Positions 52,447 to 61,646 of a DNA stretch of 64,000 nucleotides are shown here, in pieces (the stretch's first letter is position 1; every line of letters begins with the position of its first letter). Both the position numbers and the translations under genes were made by a program. The notes under the pieces are model-generated. The model was not told the DNA's origin. It saw only the letters and a list, made by a program, of their open reading frames with translations, and ran no database searches. Source of the DNA: Thermohalobaculum sp039184865 (GTDB lineage Bacteria > Pseudomonadota > Alphaproteobacteria > Rhodobacterales > Rhodobacteraceae); contig JBCDAV010000010.1 in the NCBI GenBank assembly GCA_039184865.1, positions 1 to 64,000 on the forward strand, written 5' to 3'.

Positions 52447-53465
52447 TGCGGATTGTTCTCGCCGTCTTGGCGTTCAGCTTCTGGGCAACCGCCACGCACG
52501 CCCAGCAGGCCCCGGATATCGAAGCCGTCGTCGAGAAGCACATCCTCGCCGGATATCTGGCGTTCGAGACGGCGACACGTGATCTGGCCGATCAGGCCGA
52601 GGCCGATTGCCGACCGGACTCCGAGCCACTTCGCGCGGCATTCCACGACGCTTTCGATGCCTGGTTGAAAGTCAGCCATCTGCGCTTCGGGCCCAGTGAG
52701 GTCGACAACCGGGCTTTCGCTCTGGCGTTCTGGCCCGACCCGCGCAGCAAGACGCGCAAGGCACTCGCTCGATTGATCGCGAACCGGGATGCGATTGTGA
52801 GCGATCCCGCCGAATACAAGACGCTCTCGGTTGCGGCTCGCGGCCTGTACGCGCTTGAACGCTTGCTCTTTGATCCTGAATACACGGCGCCTGAGACAAG
52901 CGAATACGTCTGTGCCCTCACCCGCGCCGTCGCGACCGACATCGCATCGACCGCAACGGAGATTGGCGGGGACTGGCGCGGCGGTTTTGCCGCGGAACTG
53001 GCAGGATTTGGCGTTGGTGACAGCCGTTATCGCACCGAACTGGAAGCATTGCAGGAAGTCTTCAAAGCGCTCAGCACCGGGCTGCAGTTCTCGTCGGAGG
53101 CGCGCCTTGGCCGACCGCTCGGCACTTTTGAGCGGCCAAGACCGAAACGCGCGGAAATGCGGCTTTCGGAGAGATCGCAGCGCAACGTGCTGGAGAGCCT
53201 GGACGCTCTGCAGGATCTGTCGCGGCACCTCGCCGCGAACGAGCCTGAAATCGCAGCAAACCTCGACAGCGCCTTCGCTTTCGCGCGGCAGTCGGCGTCG
53301 AATATCGGAGACGATCCGGTCTTTGCTTCGGTCTCCGAGGTTCAGGGCCGCCTGATGGTCGAGATCCTGCAGCAGAGCATCGACGGTATTCGCGAGATCG
53401 TGCTTGTGGAACTCGGACCGGCGCTCGGCGTCAGCAAAGGGTTCAATGCCCTCGATGGCGATTGA
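52446..53465 (+). CDS. Second imelysin family protein, GxHxxE motif altered
   Basis: A 339-residue imelysin-like exported protein with a signal peptide (ending THAQ). The family fold is seen in AFHDAFDAWLKVSHLRFGPS and KTRKALARLIANRD. The position of the GxHxxE motif reads GLYALERLLF, so the His is Tyr and metal binding is probably lost. It starts one base within the stop of the dihaem gene and is followed by an overlapping DUF1513 gene. Confidence 0.86.
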   Translation: MRIVLAVLAFSFWATATHAQQAPDIEAVVEKHILAGYLAFETATRDLADQAEADCRPDSEPLRAAFHDAFDAWLKVSHLRFGPSEVDNRAFALAFWPDPRSKTRKALARLIANRDAIVSDPAEYKTLSVAARGLYALERLLFDPEYTAPETSEYVCALTRAVATDIASTATEIGGDWRGGFAAELAGFGVGDSRYRTELEALQEVFKALSTGLQFSSEARLGRPLGTFERPRPKRAEMRLSERSQRNVLESLDALQDLSRHLAANEPEIAANLDSAFAFARQSASNIGDDPVFASVSEVQGRLMVEILQQSIDGIREIVLVELGPALGVSKGFNALDGD

Positions 53466-54543
53466 GATGCCAAGCCGCCGAACATTTCTGGCGGGAGCCG
53501 TCTCGGCCCATCTGGCGCCCAGCCTGTCATGGGCGGATGCCGGATCGCCCGCATATCTTTCGGCGGCGCGCGCGCACGATGACACGTTCCACCTGTTCGG
53601 GCTGGATGCAGATGCGCGATCCCTGTTCTCCATCCCCCTTCCCGGACGCGGTCATGCCGCCGCGTGTCATCCGGTTCGCCCCGAGGCCGTTGCCTTCGCC
53701 CGGCGTCCCGGGACGTTTGCCCTCATCCTCGATTGTGTCTCCGGGGAGACCCGCGCCCACCTCACCGCGCCGGACGAACGTCATTTCTACGGCCACGGCG
53801 TCTTCTCGAGGGACGGTGCGAGGCTCTACACGACGGAGAACGCCTTTGAGCTTGGCGAAGGTAGGGTCGGCATCTGGGACGCAACCGACGGTTACAGGCG
53901 GATCGGAGAGGTCTGGTCTGGCGGCATAGGCCCGCATGACATCGTGAGGCTGCCCGGATCAGACACGCTCGTCATCGCCAATGGCGGGATTGACACGCAT
54001 CCGGAGAGCGGCCGGGTCAAACTGAACCTGCCGACAATGCAGCCGAACCTGACCTATCTGGATGCGGGCGGCGCCGTTCTGGAGCGCGCAGAGGCTGACC
54101 CGAACCTGCGCCTGAATTCCATTCGACACCTCGCCGTCAGATCCGACGGGCTGGTTGCTTTTGCCTGCCAGTGGCAGTCCGACCCGTTTGCAAAGCTCGT
54201 GCTGCAGGGTACGCATCGGACCGGCGAAACTTTAAGGTGGCTCGAAGGTCCAGCCTCGCAGTCGCTGCCGAGCTATGCCGGAAGCATCGCATTTTCCACC
54301 GACGGTCGCAGCCTCGGAGTCACCTATCCTCGATCGGGCGGTTACGAGACTTGGGATCTCGCATCTGGAGACCTGGGTGTGCATCATCAGCTTGACGATG
54401 CTTGCGGCATTGCGCCTCGCCAAACAGGATTTCTTGTCACGTCCGGGACCGGACGGATTCAATCAATAATGATGGCGAAGGCGAGGTCCGCCGACCAAGC
54501 CATGCCAGTATCGTGGGACAATCATCTGGTCGCTGTTGGTTGA
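53455..54543 (+). CDS. DUF1513 protein with twin-arginine signal
   Basis: A 362-residue predicted beta-propeller-like protein of the DUF1513 family. The leader MPSRRTFLAGAVSAHLAPS is a twin-arginine signal, so it is likely exported folded. Family segments include GHAAACHPVRPEAVAFARRP, FYGHGVFSRDGARLYTTEN and GIGPHDIVRLPG. An ATG at 53455 is used; 53467 is also possible. It closes the dihaem-imelysin-DUF1513 operon, a combination seen in iron-regulated clusters. Confidence 0.88.
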   Translation: MAIEMPSRRTFLAGAVSAHLAPSLSWADAGSPAYLSAARAHDDTFHLFGLDADARSLFSIPLPGRGHAAACHPVRPEAVAFARRPGTFALILDCVSGETRAHLTAPDERHFYGHGVFSRDGARLYTTENAFELGEGRVGIWDATDGYRRIGEVWSGGIGPHDIVRLPGSDTLVIANGGIDTHPESGRVKLNLPTMQPNLTYLDAGGAVLERAEADPNLRLNSIRHLAVRSDGLVAFACQWQSDPFAKLVLQGTHRTGETLRWLEGPASQSLPSYAGSIAFSTDGRSLGVTYPRSGGYETWDLASGDLGVHHQLDDACGIAPRQTGFLVTSGTGRIQSIMMAKARSADQAMPVSWDNHLVAVG

Positions 54544-54705
54544 TCACTGGAAAACTCATGCGGAATGGTGTTGAATTCGAAAAAATAAAAAGATCGGAAA
54601 CTGCCTATCTCATCAATCATTGTTATTCATCTAATTAAAAAAAATTTAAATAATTCACGCAAATATTGCAAGTTACGTCGAGTATTTATCTATTTTGCGC
54701 GGCGA

Positions 54706-55155
54706 CTAACGCGAAATAACACCGAGATCGTCCAGGGCCAGTGCCAGCTTCGGGGGAAGCGTCGCGACTTCGCCTGACTGGTTCCGGATATCCTTCGGGG
54801 CGTCCTTGTCCTCGAGGTACCGCCAGCCCTGAAACGGACGACGCGGCCGCGTGTCTACCAGAACGATATCCGGCGACATCACGATCGCACATCGCTTGAT
54901 GCCGTCCAGGCCAATGACCTCCTGGAGGTCCTCGATCCTCTGACGCGCCAGGATCGCTCCGCGGAACACCCAGAACAACGAGCCACCGTCGAGAATTTCG
55001 GCCGATCGTCTTGGCCACATCCGGGTGACGTGCCGCGGGCGGGGATCCAGGCCCGCAGCCCTGCGCTCGGCGATCCGGCCGGCCTGCCAGTCGCGCAGGT
55101 CGTCGACTCCGTCCGCACCGACGCAGAGTTTCAGCATGTGTAGGGGTGCGCTCAT
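54706..55155 (-). CDS. DUF1489 protein
   Basis: A 149-residue protein with the DUF1489 pattern LHMLKLCVGADGVDDLRDWQ and LFWVFRGAILARQRIEDL. The family is largely alphaproteobacterial and of unknown function. Its start overlaps the dapB stop, so both may be co-transcribed. Confidence 0.87.
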   Translation of the reverse strand: MSAPLHMLKLCVGADGVDDLRDWQAGRIAERRAAGLDPRPRHVTRMWPRRSAEILDGGSLFWVFRGAILARQRIEDLQEVIGLDGIKRCAIVMSPDIVLVDTRPRRPFQGWRYLEDKDAPKDIRNQSGEVATLPPKLALALDDLGVISR

Positions 55156-55967
55156 GCCTTCAGCCCCAGAACGTCGAACATGTCATATTCGCCCGGTTTC
55201 TTGTCCTGGCCCCAGATCGCTGCCTTGACGGCGCCCCGAGCGAAGATCATCCGGTCCGTTGCAATGTGGCGCAGGACGATGCGTTCTCCAGCACCGGCGA
55301 AGATCACATCATGTTCGCCCACAACGTCGCCGCCGCGCAGAGCTGAAAATCCGATCTTTCCGCGGGTTCGGGCACCGGTGATGCCGTCGCGCGCCCGATC
55401 AGACGCCTCTCGCAGTTCGACCCCGCGTCCTTCGGCGGCGGCCTCCCCCAGCATCAGAGCCGTGCCGGACGGCGCGTCCACCTTGTGGTGATGATGCATC
55501 TCGACGACCTCGATGTCGAAATCGGCGTCGAGCGCTTTTGCCACCTGACGCGTGAGTTGCGTGAGCAGATTGACGCCGAGCGACATGTTCCCGGCACGGA
55601 CCATCACCGCGTGGCGTGCCGCAGCAGACAGGCGCGTGAAGTGTTCGTCCTCCAGTCCGGTCGTTCCGATCACGTGAACGAGGCGTGCCTGTGCCGCCAG
55701 GTCACCGTGAGCAACAGTCGCTGCGGGGGCCGTGAAATCCAGCACCGCGCGGGCCTTCGCGAAGACTTCCAGCGGGTCGTCCGAGACGGAGACTCCGCGC
55801 GAAGCACCGCCCAGAACCTCGCCGAGATCGTTTCCGATCCATGCATGACCGGGACGTTCGGTGATGCCGCTCAGTTCGCAGTCGTCGCGTTCGTCGATCG
55901 CCTGGATCAGCATCTGACCCATCCGGCCGGAGCATCCAACGACGGCTATCGGAATTTTTCCCGCCAT
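55152..55967 (-). CDS. dapB: 4-hydroxy-tetrahydrodipicolinate reductase
   Basis: A 271-residue DapB of the lysine/diaminopimelate pathway. The NAD(P) motif is VVGCSGRMGQMLIQAI; GTTGLED, NMSLGVNLL and HHHHKVDAPSGTAL are the family and catalytic segments. It reduces 4-hydroxy-tetrahydrodipicolinate. Translation is coupled to the downstream DUF1489 gene by ATGA. Confidence 0.97.
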   Translation of the reverse strand: MAGKIPIAVVGCSGRMGQMLIQAIDERDDCELSGITERPGHAWIGNDLGEVLGGASRGVSVSDDPLEVFAKARAVLDFTAPAATVAHGDLAAQARLVHVIGTTGLEDEHFTRLSAAARHAVMVRAGNMSLGVNLLTQLTRQVAKALDADFDIEVVEMHHHHKVDAPSGTALMLGEAAAEGRGVELREASDRARDGITGARTRGKIGFSALRGGDVVGEHDVIFAGAGERIVLRHIATDRMIFARGAVKAAIWGQDKKPGEYDMFDVLGLKA

Positions 55968-56155
55968 GATGTGGCTCCCCGATTCTCGAACCCCAAGATA
56001 TAGCGTGCGTTGAGTCGAGCAACCCTCTCTGTGCCATCAAGCGCCTTCGTTACGACGGATAACGTCTGCGTGCGTTCGCGCGAGCAGACGTCGAATAAGG
56101 GCAGTCGATGCCTACCTCTCCGGGCAATGTGATCCCTGTTTTTATGGAGCCACTG

Positions 56156-56611
56156 ATGAGAAATGCCCTGTTCTCCCTGCTCGCCGCATTTGCGGTTTTG
56201 ATGACGCCGCTTACCGCGACAACCGCATCGGCCAAGGAAGGCGTGTACCAGTCGCTGTTCGGCACGGCGATCGACGGAACGGACGCCGTTGCCTACTTTA
56301 CCGAAGGACGCCCGATCGAAGGTTCGTCCGACTTCACGCATGAGTGGAACGGAGCCACCTGGCGCTTCTCGAGCGCCGAGAACCGCGATCTCTTCGCCGC
56401 CGACCCTGCAAAGTATGCGCCCCAATACGGCGGTTACTGCGCCTGGGCGGTCGCACAGGGCTACACTGCTTCGACCGATCCGGAAGCCTGGAAGATCGTC
56501 GATGGCAAGCTCTACCTGAACTACAACAAGGATGTTCAGTCCCGTTGGGAGACCGACATCCCGGGCCATATCGCGTCGGGCGACGCAAACTGGCCGAAAG
56601 TTCTGGAGTAA
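56156..56611 (+). CDS. YHS-domain secreted protein
   Basis: A 151-residue protein with a signal peptide (about residues 1-25) and a YHS-type domain: GTDAVAYFTEGRPIEGSSDF, then WRFSSAENRDLFAADPAKYA and YGGYCAWAVAQGYTA. The YHS domain is named for a metal-associated motif, and such secreted forms have unknown roles. The ATG at 56156 has GGAG 7 bases upstream. The gene is convergent with the acyl-CoA synthetase gene. Confidence 0.86.
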   Translation: MRNALFSLLAAFAVLMTPLTATTASAKEGVYQSLFGTAIDGTDAVAYFTEGRPIEGSSDFTHEWNGATWRFSSAENRDLFAADPAKYAPQYGGYCAWAVAQGYTASTDPEAWKIVDGKLYLNYNKDVQSRWETDIPGHIASGDANWPKVLE

Positions 56612-56636
56612 TCGCGCGGCGGCGCGCCTAAACCGG

Positions 56637-58127
56637 TCAGGACAGATCTTGATCCAGCTTGGATCTGAGCTCGGTCTTGACCACTTTGCCGTAGTTGTTC
56701 TTCGGCAAGGCACGCACGAACTCGTAACGCTTGGGGCGCTTGAAGCGCGCGAGATGGTCGAGACACAATCGGTCGAGCGCTTCCGCCGTCGGTGTAGCTC
56801 CTTGCTCTGAAACGACGAAAGCGACCACCTCTTCGCCCCAGTCCGGATGCGGCGCGCCGACAACGGCCGCTTCGCCGACCCCGGGATCTGTGAGCAGCAC
56901 TTCTTCGATCTCGCGCGGGTAGATGTTCGATCCACCCGAGATGATCAGGTCTTTCGATCTGTCCTTCAGGGTCAGGATCCCCGCAGCATCGATCATGCCG
57001 ACATCCCCGGTTCGCAACCAGCCATCGCGGATTGCCGCCTCGGTTGCCTCGGGGTTGTCGAGATAACCCGCCATCACGCAGTCCGACCGTGTAGCGATTT
57101 CCCCAACCGTGCCGGGATCCTGCCTTTCCCAACCGTTCAGGATCGCCACTTCGCACCCGGTTCGGGCGCACCCTGCCGATCCCAGAAGATCGTCGGACGC
57201 CTCGAAATGCATGGCCTTGGTGACGTTCGTGATGGTCATCGGAGATTCGCCCTGTCCATAAAGCTGGTAGAGACAGCTTCCGAAGACCTCGATCGCTCGT
57301 CTGCAGTCGGCGACGTACATCGGCGCACCACCGTATTCGAGCGTCTTCAGACCCGACACATCGCCGCCACTCCGGCCATGTGACGTCAGGCGCGTGACCA
57401 TGGTCGGAGCCGCGAAGAACGAGACCGAGCTATGGTCTGCCAAAACATCGTAGACGCTATCCGGATCGAAGCCGTGGCTGTGGATCAGATTCTGTGCACC
57501 CTTTAGGATGAACGGCAGCGCGTAGAGACCCGACCCGTGCGACATCGGGGCCGCGTGCAACCGCAGGTCATTCGGTCCGACGAAGTCGCAGTCGGCGAAA
57601 TAGGCATGGCTCATCGCCAACAGGTTCCGGTGGGTCAGGACGGCGCCTTTCGGGCGGCCGGTCGTGCCAGACGTGTAAAAGATCCATGACGGGTCGTCCG
57701 GATTGCTTTCGACCGCCGCGAGCGGCGCGGAGATCAGGAGTTCCGCGTAGTCTATATCGGCGGTCGAGATGACTGGAAGTGCGGTCGAGAGCGTTGATGC
57801 GATATCGGGTGTCGCGAACACGAGCGCCGCCCGGGAATTCTCGAAAATCCATGCCATTTCACGCGGGTGGAGTTTCGCATTGATCGGCACGGCAACCATG
57901 CCGGCGCGCCAGATCCCGAAGAGGACCGGCAGGAACTCAGCGGAATTTCCCATCGCCATGGCAATGTGCGCGCCTTCGCTCAGACCGTGGCGATTGCGAA
58001 GGCCGCCGGCGATACGCGCGACCTGATCCTCGAAACCCGCGTAACTGAGGGACGCGCCTTCCCAAATGATCGCTGGATGATCCGGCTGCAGTCGCGCGAC
58101 GTTGTGAAGACCGATCGAAAGGTTCAT
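56637..58127 (-). CDS. Acyl-CoA synthetase (AMP-forming ligase)
   Basis: A 496-residue acyl-adenylate ligase. The P-loop is FYTSGTTGRPKGAVLTHR, the A5 region is LYQLYGQGESPMT, the A7 and A8 regions are WLRTGDVGMID and LKDRSKDLIISGGSNIYP, and the catalytic Lys is in LPKNNYGKVVK. It would activate a carboxylic acid to its CoA ester; the acid is not predictable. It is a single gene divergent from the Ada-like gene. Confidence 0.93.
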   Translation of the reverse strand: MNLSIGLHNVARLQPDHPAIIWEGASLSYAGFEDQVARIAGGLRNRHGLSEGAHIAMAMGNSAEFLPVLFGIWRAGMVAVPINAKLHPREMAWIFENSRAALVFATPDIASTLSTALPVISTADIDYAELLISAPLAAVESNPDDPSWIFYTSGTTGRPKGAVLTHRNLLAMSHAYFADCDFVGPNDLRLHAAPMSHGSGLYALPFILKGAQNLIHSHGFDPDSVYDVLADHSSVSFFAAPTMVTRLTSHGRSGGDVSGLKTLEYGGAPMYVADCRRAIEVFGSCLYQLYGQGESPMTITNVTKAMHFEASDDLLGSAGCARTGCEVAILNGWERQDPGTVGEIATRSDCVMAGYLDNPEATEAAIRDGWLRTGDVGMIDAAGILTLKDRSKDLIISGGSNIYPREIEEVLLTDPGVGEAAVVGAPHPDWGEEVVAFVVSEQGATPTAEALDRLCLDHLARFKRPKRYEFVRALPKNNYGKVVKTELRSKLDQDLS

Positions 58128-58275
58128 TGTCCTGCTGCCTGCCGCGAAGAGGGTTTGGAGGAACCTACACGATCCGAACGGCCAATCGAAAGCGGTGCGG
58201 GTCTGATTTCAACCGCAGGAACCGGGTGGAATGCGCGTCACTGACCGGTATGTTGGCGACAAAGCGGAGGTTACG

Positions 58276-59118
58276 ATGAACATCCAGACGCACCAGGACG
58301 CTTTCCAGTACGATCTCATGGCAGCGGCGCTGCGCTTTATCGAAGAGCGCGCGACCGAACAGCCGTCGCTCGATGACGTTGCCGACGCCATTGGCCTCAG
58401 CCCCGCGCACTTCCAGAAGGTGTTCAGCCAGTGGGTTGGCGTGTCGCCGAAACGCTATCTGCAGTACCTGACGCTCGATCACGCAAAGCGGTTGCTGCAG
58501 GATCGGTTCACGGTGCTCGATGCAACGCTGGAAAGCGGTCTGTCATCGCCGGGCCGCCTGCATGACCTGTTCGTGCGCTGGGAGGCGATGACCCCCGGCG
58601 ACTATGCCCGGAAGGGCGCCGGTCTGGTCATCCGCTGGGGCTGGTTCGCCTCGCCGTTCGGAGAAGCTCTGGCGATGGGAACCGAGCGCGGTCTGTGCGG
58701 CCTGGCTTTTGCCGCGGAGTTCGGACGGGACGTCACGTGGCAGGACATGAGCTCGCGCTGGCCCGATGCTGAATTCGTTGAAGACCCGGGAGCATTGAAG
58801 CCCTGGATGGACGCGGCACTGACCGGGCACGGCGAGCTTGCGATGGCGCCAATTGGCGGGCCGTTCCAGATCAAGGTCTGGGAGGCGCTGATGGCGATCC
58901 CTTCGGGCCACGTCACCACCTATTCCGAGATCGCGAAACATGTCGGCAATCCGCGCGCAGTGCGCGCAGTGGGCACGGCCGTGGGCCGCAACCCGATTTC
59001 GTGGCTGATCCCGTGCCACCGGGCGATGCGGCGCGATGGCGGACTGGGCGGCTATCATTGGGGCCTGCCGATCAAGCGCGCGATGATGGCATGGGAGGCC
59101 GCGCGGCTGGAGGCGTGA
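58276..59118 (+). CDS. Ada-like protein: AraC domain fused to O6-methylguanine-DNA methyltransferase
   Basis: A 280-residue protein with an N-terminal AraC-type DNA-binding domain (ADAIGLSPAHFQKVFSQWVG) and a C-terminal methyltransferase domain with IPCHRAMRRDGGLGGYHWG, where Cys247 accepts the alkyl group. The N-terminal zinc/methyl-sensing Ada domain is missing, as in many alphaproteobacterial forms. The ATG at 58276 has GGAGG five bases upstream. It repairs O6-alkylguanine and may regulate transcription. Confidence 0.92.
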   Translation: MNIQTHQDAFQYDLMAAALRFIEERATEQPSLDDVADAIGLSPAHFQKVFSQWVGVSPKRYLQYLTLDHAKRLLQDRFTVLDATLESGLSSPGRLHDLFVRWEAMTPGDYARKGAGLVIRWGWFASPFGEALAMGTERGLCGLAFAAEFGRDVTWQDMSSRWPDAEFVEDPGALKPWMDAALTGHGELAMAPIGGPFQIKVWEALMAIPSGHVTTYSEIAKHVGNPRAVRAVGTAVGRNPISWLIPCHRAMRRDGGLGGYHWGLPIKRAMMAWEAARLEA

Positions 59119-59200
59119 CCCCTGTGACCGCGGGCGCCCTGTCGCATGACCTCTACGGCGGATAAGGCTGTGTCAGACGGAACGGCAAACGGGGCCAGGA

Positions 59201-59848
59201 ATGTCCGATCCAGCCTGGGTGGAAGCCCAGTTCACGCGCCGCGACGGCGGCTTCCGGTTTGTTCGCTGGGGACGGGCTCTGGCGCCCGTAATCGTTGGCA
59301 CCAATGACGACGGCTGCCGGATCTTCGAGGACGGTATTCGAACCGCTGCGCGGATCGCAGGGTTACCGGTCGAGGAGATGGACCCAGAGCTGGGTGCGAA
59401 CTTCCTCGTCTTCCTCGTCAACGAGTGGGAAGAGCTTCTCGAGGCGCCGAACCTGATCAAGCTGATCCCGAATCTGCGCGATCTCATCACCACCCTCGGA
59501 GAGCACGACGCCAACCAGTATCGCGTCTTCGGTTTCGACCCGGACGGCGCGATCCGCATGTGCATCACGCTGCTGCGCTATGACGACGAATTGCAGAAGG
59601 TGTCGGCCCAGACGCTTGCGCTGGGCCAGGCCTTTCAGGGCCTGCTGCTCTGGTCTGATGCCGCGTTCATGGGCGAGAGCCCACTGGCCATCACCGATCA
59701 CGGTCTGTGCCTTCTCAAGCCTGTTTACGCGGACTTGCTTCGGGCGGCATACGACCCTGTTCTGCCCTCGACATCGAAAGACCCGGCATTCGCGCTGCGC
59801 CTGGCTGCACGGTTGACGGTCCAGGAAACGGACGCGCCCTCGGCATAA
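59201..59848 (+). CDS. Conserved hypothetical protein
   Basis: A 215-residue soluble protein that I do not recognise. It contains VRWGRALAPVIVGTNDDGC, GLPVEEMDPELGANF and an aromatic-rich middle. There is no signal peptide or membrane segment. It has a strong hairpin downstream, shared with the convergent autotransporter gene. Confidence 0.7.
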   Translation: MSDPAWVEAQFTRRDGGFRFVRWGRALAPVIVGTNDDGCRIFEDGIRTAARIAGLPVEEMDPELGANFLVFLVNEWEELLEAPNLIKLIPNLRDLITTLGEHDANQYRVFGFDPDGAIRMCITLLRYDDELQKVSAQTLALGQAFQGLLLWSDAAFMGESPLAITDHGLCLLKPVYADLLRAAYDPVLPSTSKDPAFALRLAARLTVQETDAPSA

Positions 59849-59878
59849 GACGCTTATCCGCTAGCACCGGTCAAATAA

Positions 59879-59906
59879 GCGCAGCCCTGTCACACCAAGG
59901 CTGCGC
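59879..59906. terminator. Shared hairpin between convergent genes
   Basis: An 8-bp stem (GCGCAGCC with GGCTGCGC) with a 12-base loop lies between the convergent genes ending at 59848 and 59956. TCTTATT follows on the plus strand. It can act in both directions. Confidence 0.55.
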
Positions 59907-59955
59907 CTGGGTCTTATTGACTTTGGTTCCGCCCCGCCGGTGACGGCGCTATAGA

Positions 59956-61482
59956 TCAGAACGGAACGTCGACGAACAACCTGCCCGTGAAACCGGTCGC
60001 CTGACGTCCGAGCCCGACCACCCCGATCTGCGCGATCAGGCTGCCGCCTCCAACGAAACCGGCCTCGAAGCCGCCCTCGATGGACGCGCTGTACTCGCGA
60101 TCCTCGAGAATGAAGCTGCCGTTCGCGGTGATCAGATCCTGATCGCTGCCGCCAAGATACTGAAAGCCGAAATCAACGAACGGCGTCAGCAGCGTCACGA
60201 AGCCTTCGTCCATGGCGACCGGATAGGCGAATCTGCTCCCGAACGCGGCGTGGAGATCGTTCAGTTCCCGCTCCGGGATCACCCGGCCAAGGCTATCGGT
60301 GTATTCGTCGCGGGTCTGGCGATAATAACCCGCCTCGACGCGCGGCTCCCAGACGAAGTCTCCGACGCCGTAACGTGCATTGACGAGTACTGTCAGGCGC
60401 AGGCGGTCGACGTCCGCCGAGCCGGTGCCTCCGAACGACGTGATATCGGCGTTTCCAGCCTCGTAGAACCCGCTCAGCATGCCCTGAACGTTGTCGTCCA
60501 ATCGCACGCGAAGATATGCGCCGCCGCCGTACCTCGTCTCGTCTACTGAGGTTGAGAGCAGCGTGGACTCGATGTCAGCGGTCAGGAAGGATCCGAATGC
60601 ACCGGCTTTCAGATCGTCGCTGAAGCTGTATTCGGCGCCGACCCGGCCTTCGAAAATCGGACCCTCGATCTGCGAGTCGTCGTCATCAAGCTGGGTGAAC
60701 CGCGCACGCGTCCAGACCGAGAACGGCGATGCCGCACTGTCGTCCAACTGGGACTGGAGACCTGCCGAGGAGATCGAGAAATCCACACCGTTCATCGCGC
60801 TGGAATTCCGGCCGACCTCGACGATCGAGTCCGATGCCTCGCCCCATGTCGGCATCCGTGCCGCCTCGAGGTTGTTGTGGATACCGTCGACGTTGCCGGC
60901 GATGACACCGGTCCGATCCGGCTCGGAACCGCCGCCCGTCGGGGCTTCGGCGCCGACCTCTTCGGGCGGTTCACCCTCCACGATATCGTCGTTCGGCGGC
61001 GTCTCAAGTGCCGTGCATACTCCGGTTACGCTGACCGGAATCTCGGGCGACAGGACGCTCACGCTGAAGCGGAAGTCGCCGTCAGCCGGTGCGGTGAAGC
61101 TCGCACCGTTGCAGGCTTCTGCGTCACAAAGCGTCAGGTTGACACCCGGGCCGCTCACGCTGATTGAAAGCGAGAAAAGCGGGTTGATCGGCGACGTTTC
61201 GATCATAGATGTCGCACCGTTCGCCTTGAAGGTACGAGCAGATTGTTCCAGAGCGGTCGGAATATCCTGGGGCGGTAGCTCCATCATTCGAAGCAGCTGA
61301 ACCGAAAATGTCGTCGTTTCCCCTGCGAGATGGCTGCCACCCTGCTGTGCGATCCCCGGCGTGAAGAACGTGTTCTCGTTGATCCGGCCGTTGCACGACC
61401 CATTCGGCGCCACCTGAGCAGCAGCAAGGTTTGCCGATGCAAAAAGCAGAATCGCGGCAAGAACCGCGCAGAGCCTGTTCAT
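59956..61482 (-). CDS. Outer membrane protein with autotransporter-type beta-barrel
   Basis: A 508-residue protein with a signal peptide (about residues 1-22). The C-terminal half is a barrel of the autotransporter type, with alternating strands such as GRVGAEYSFSDDLKAGAFGS and WEPRVEAGYYRQTRDEYTD, and a terminal Phe (FVDVPF). The N-terminal half contains a short cysteine-bearing domain and a Glu/Pro-rich linker, much smaller than a typical passenger. The start at 61482 has GGGGGG upstream. Function unknown. Confidence 0.75.
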   Translation of the reverse strand: MNRLCAVLAAILLFASANLAAAQVAPNGSCNGRINENTFFTPGIAQQGGSHLAGETTTFSVQLLRMMELPPQDIPTALEQSARTFKANGATSMIETSPINPLFSLSISVSGPGVNLTLCDAEACNGASFTAPADGDFRFSVSVLSPEIPVSVTGVCTALETPPNDDIVEGEPPEEVGAEAPTGGGSEPDRTGVIAGNVDGIHNNLEAARMPTWGEASDSIVEVGRNSSAMNGVDFSISSAGLQSQLDDSAASPFSVWTRARFTQLDDDDSQIEGPIFEGRVGAEYSFSDDLKAGAFGSFLTADIESTLLSTSVDETRYGGGAYLRVRLDDNVQGMLSGFYEAGNADITSFGGTGSADVDRLRLTVLVNARYGVGDFVWEPRVEAGYYRQTRDEYTDSLGRVIPERELNDLHAAFGSRFAYPVAMDEGFVTLLTPFVDFGFQYLGGSDQDLITANGSFILEDREYSASIEGGFEAGFVGGGSLIAQIGVVGLGRQATGFTGRLFVDVPF

Positions 61483-61646
61483 TTGTGTCCCCCCGGTGCC
61501 GGTCAGAATGGACCGGCGCAAACAGCTTACGACTGCTTCACTATCGCGGAGGCCACGAAAATTGCGCAAGGCAATTCAGCCAGTTAGCATCATTTTGCAA
61601 CTGAAACACAGGTCTCGAATGGCCCTGACAACCGCAGGACGTAACA

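Noticed and set aside
58276..59118. Ada-like protein without the N-terminal sensing domain as a truncated gene
   Set aside because: The AraC-methyltransferase form without that domain is common and the start has a strong ribosome site, so it is a complete gene and not damaged.
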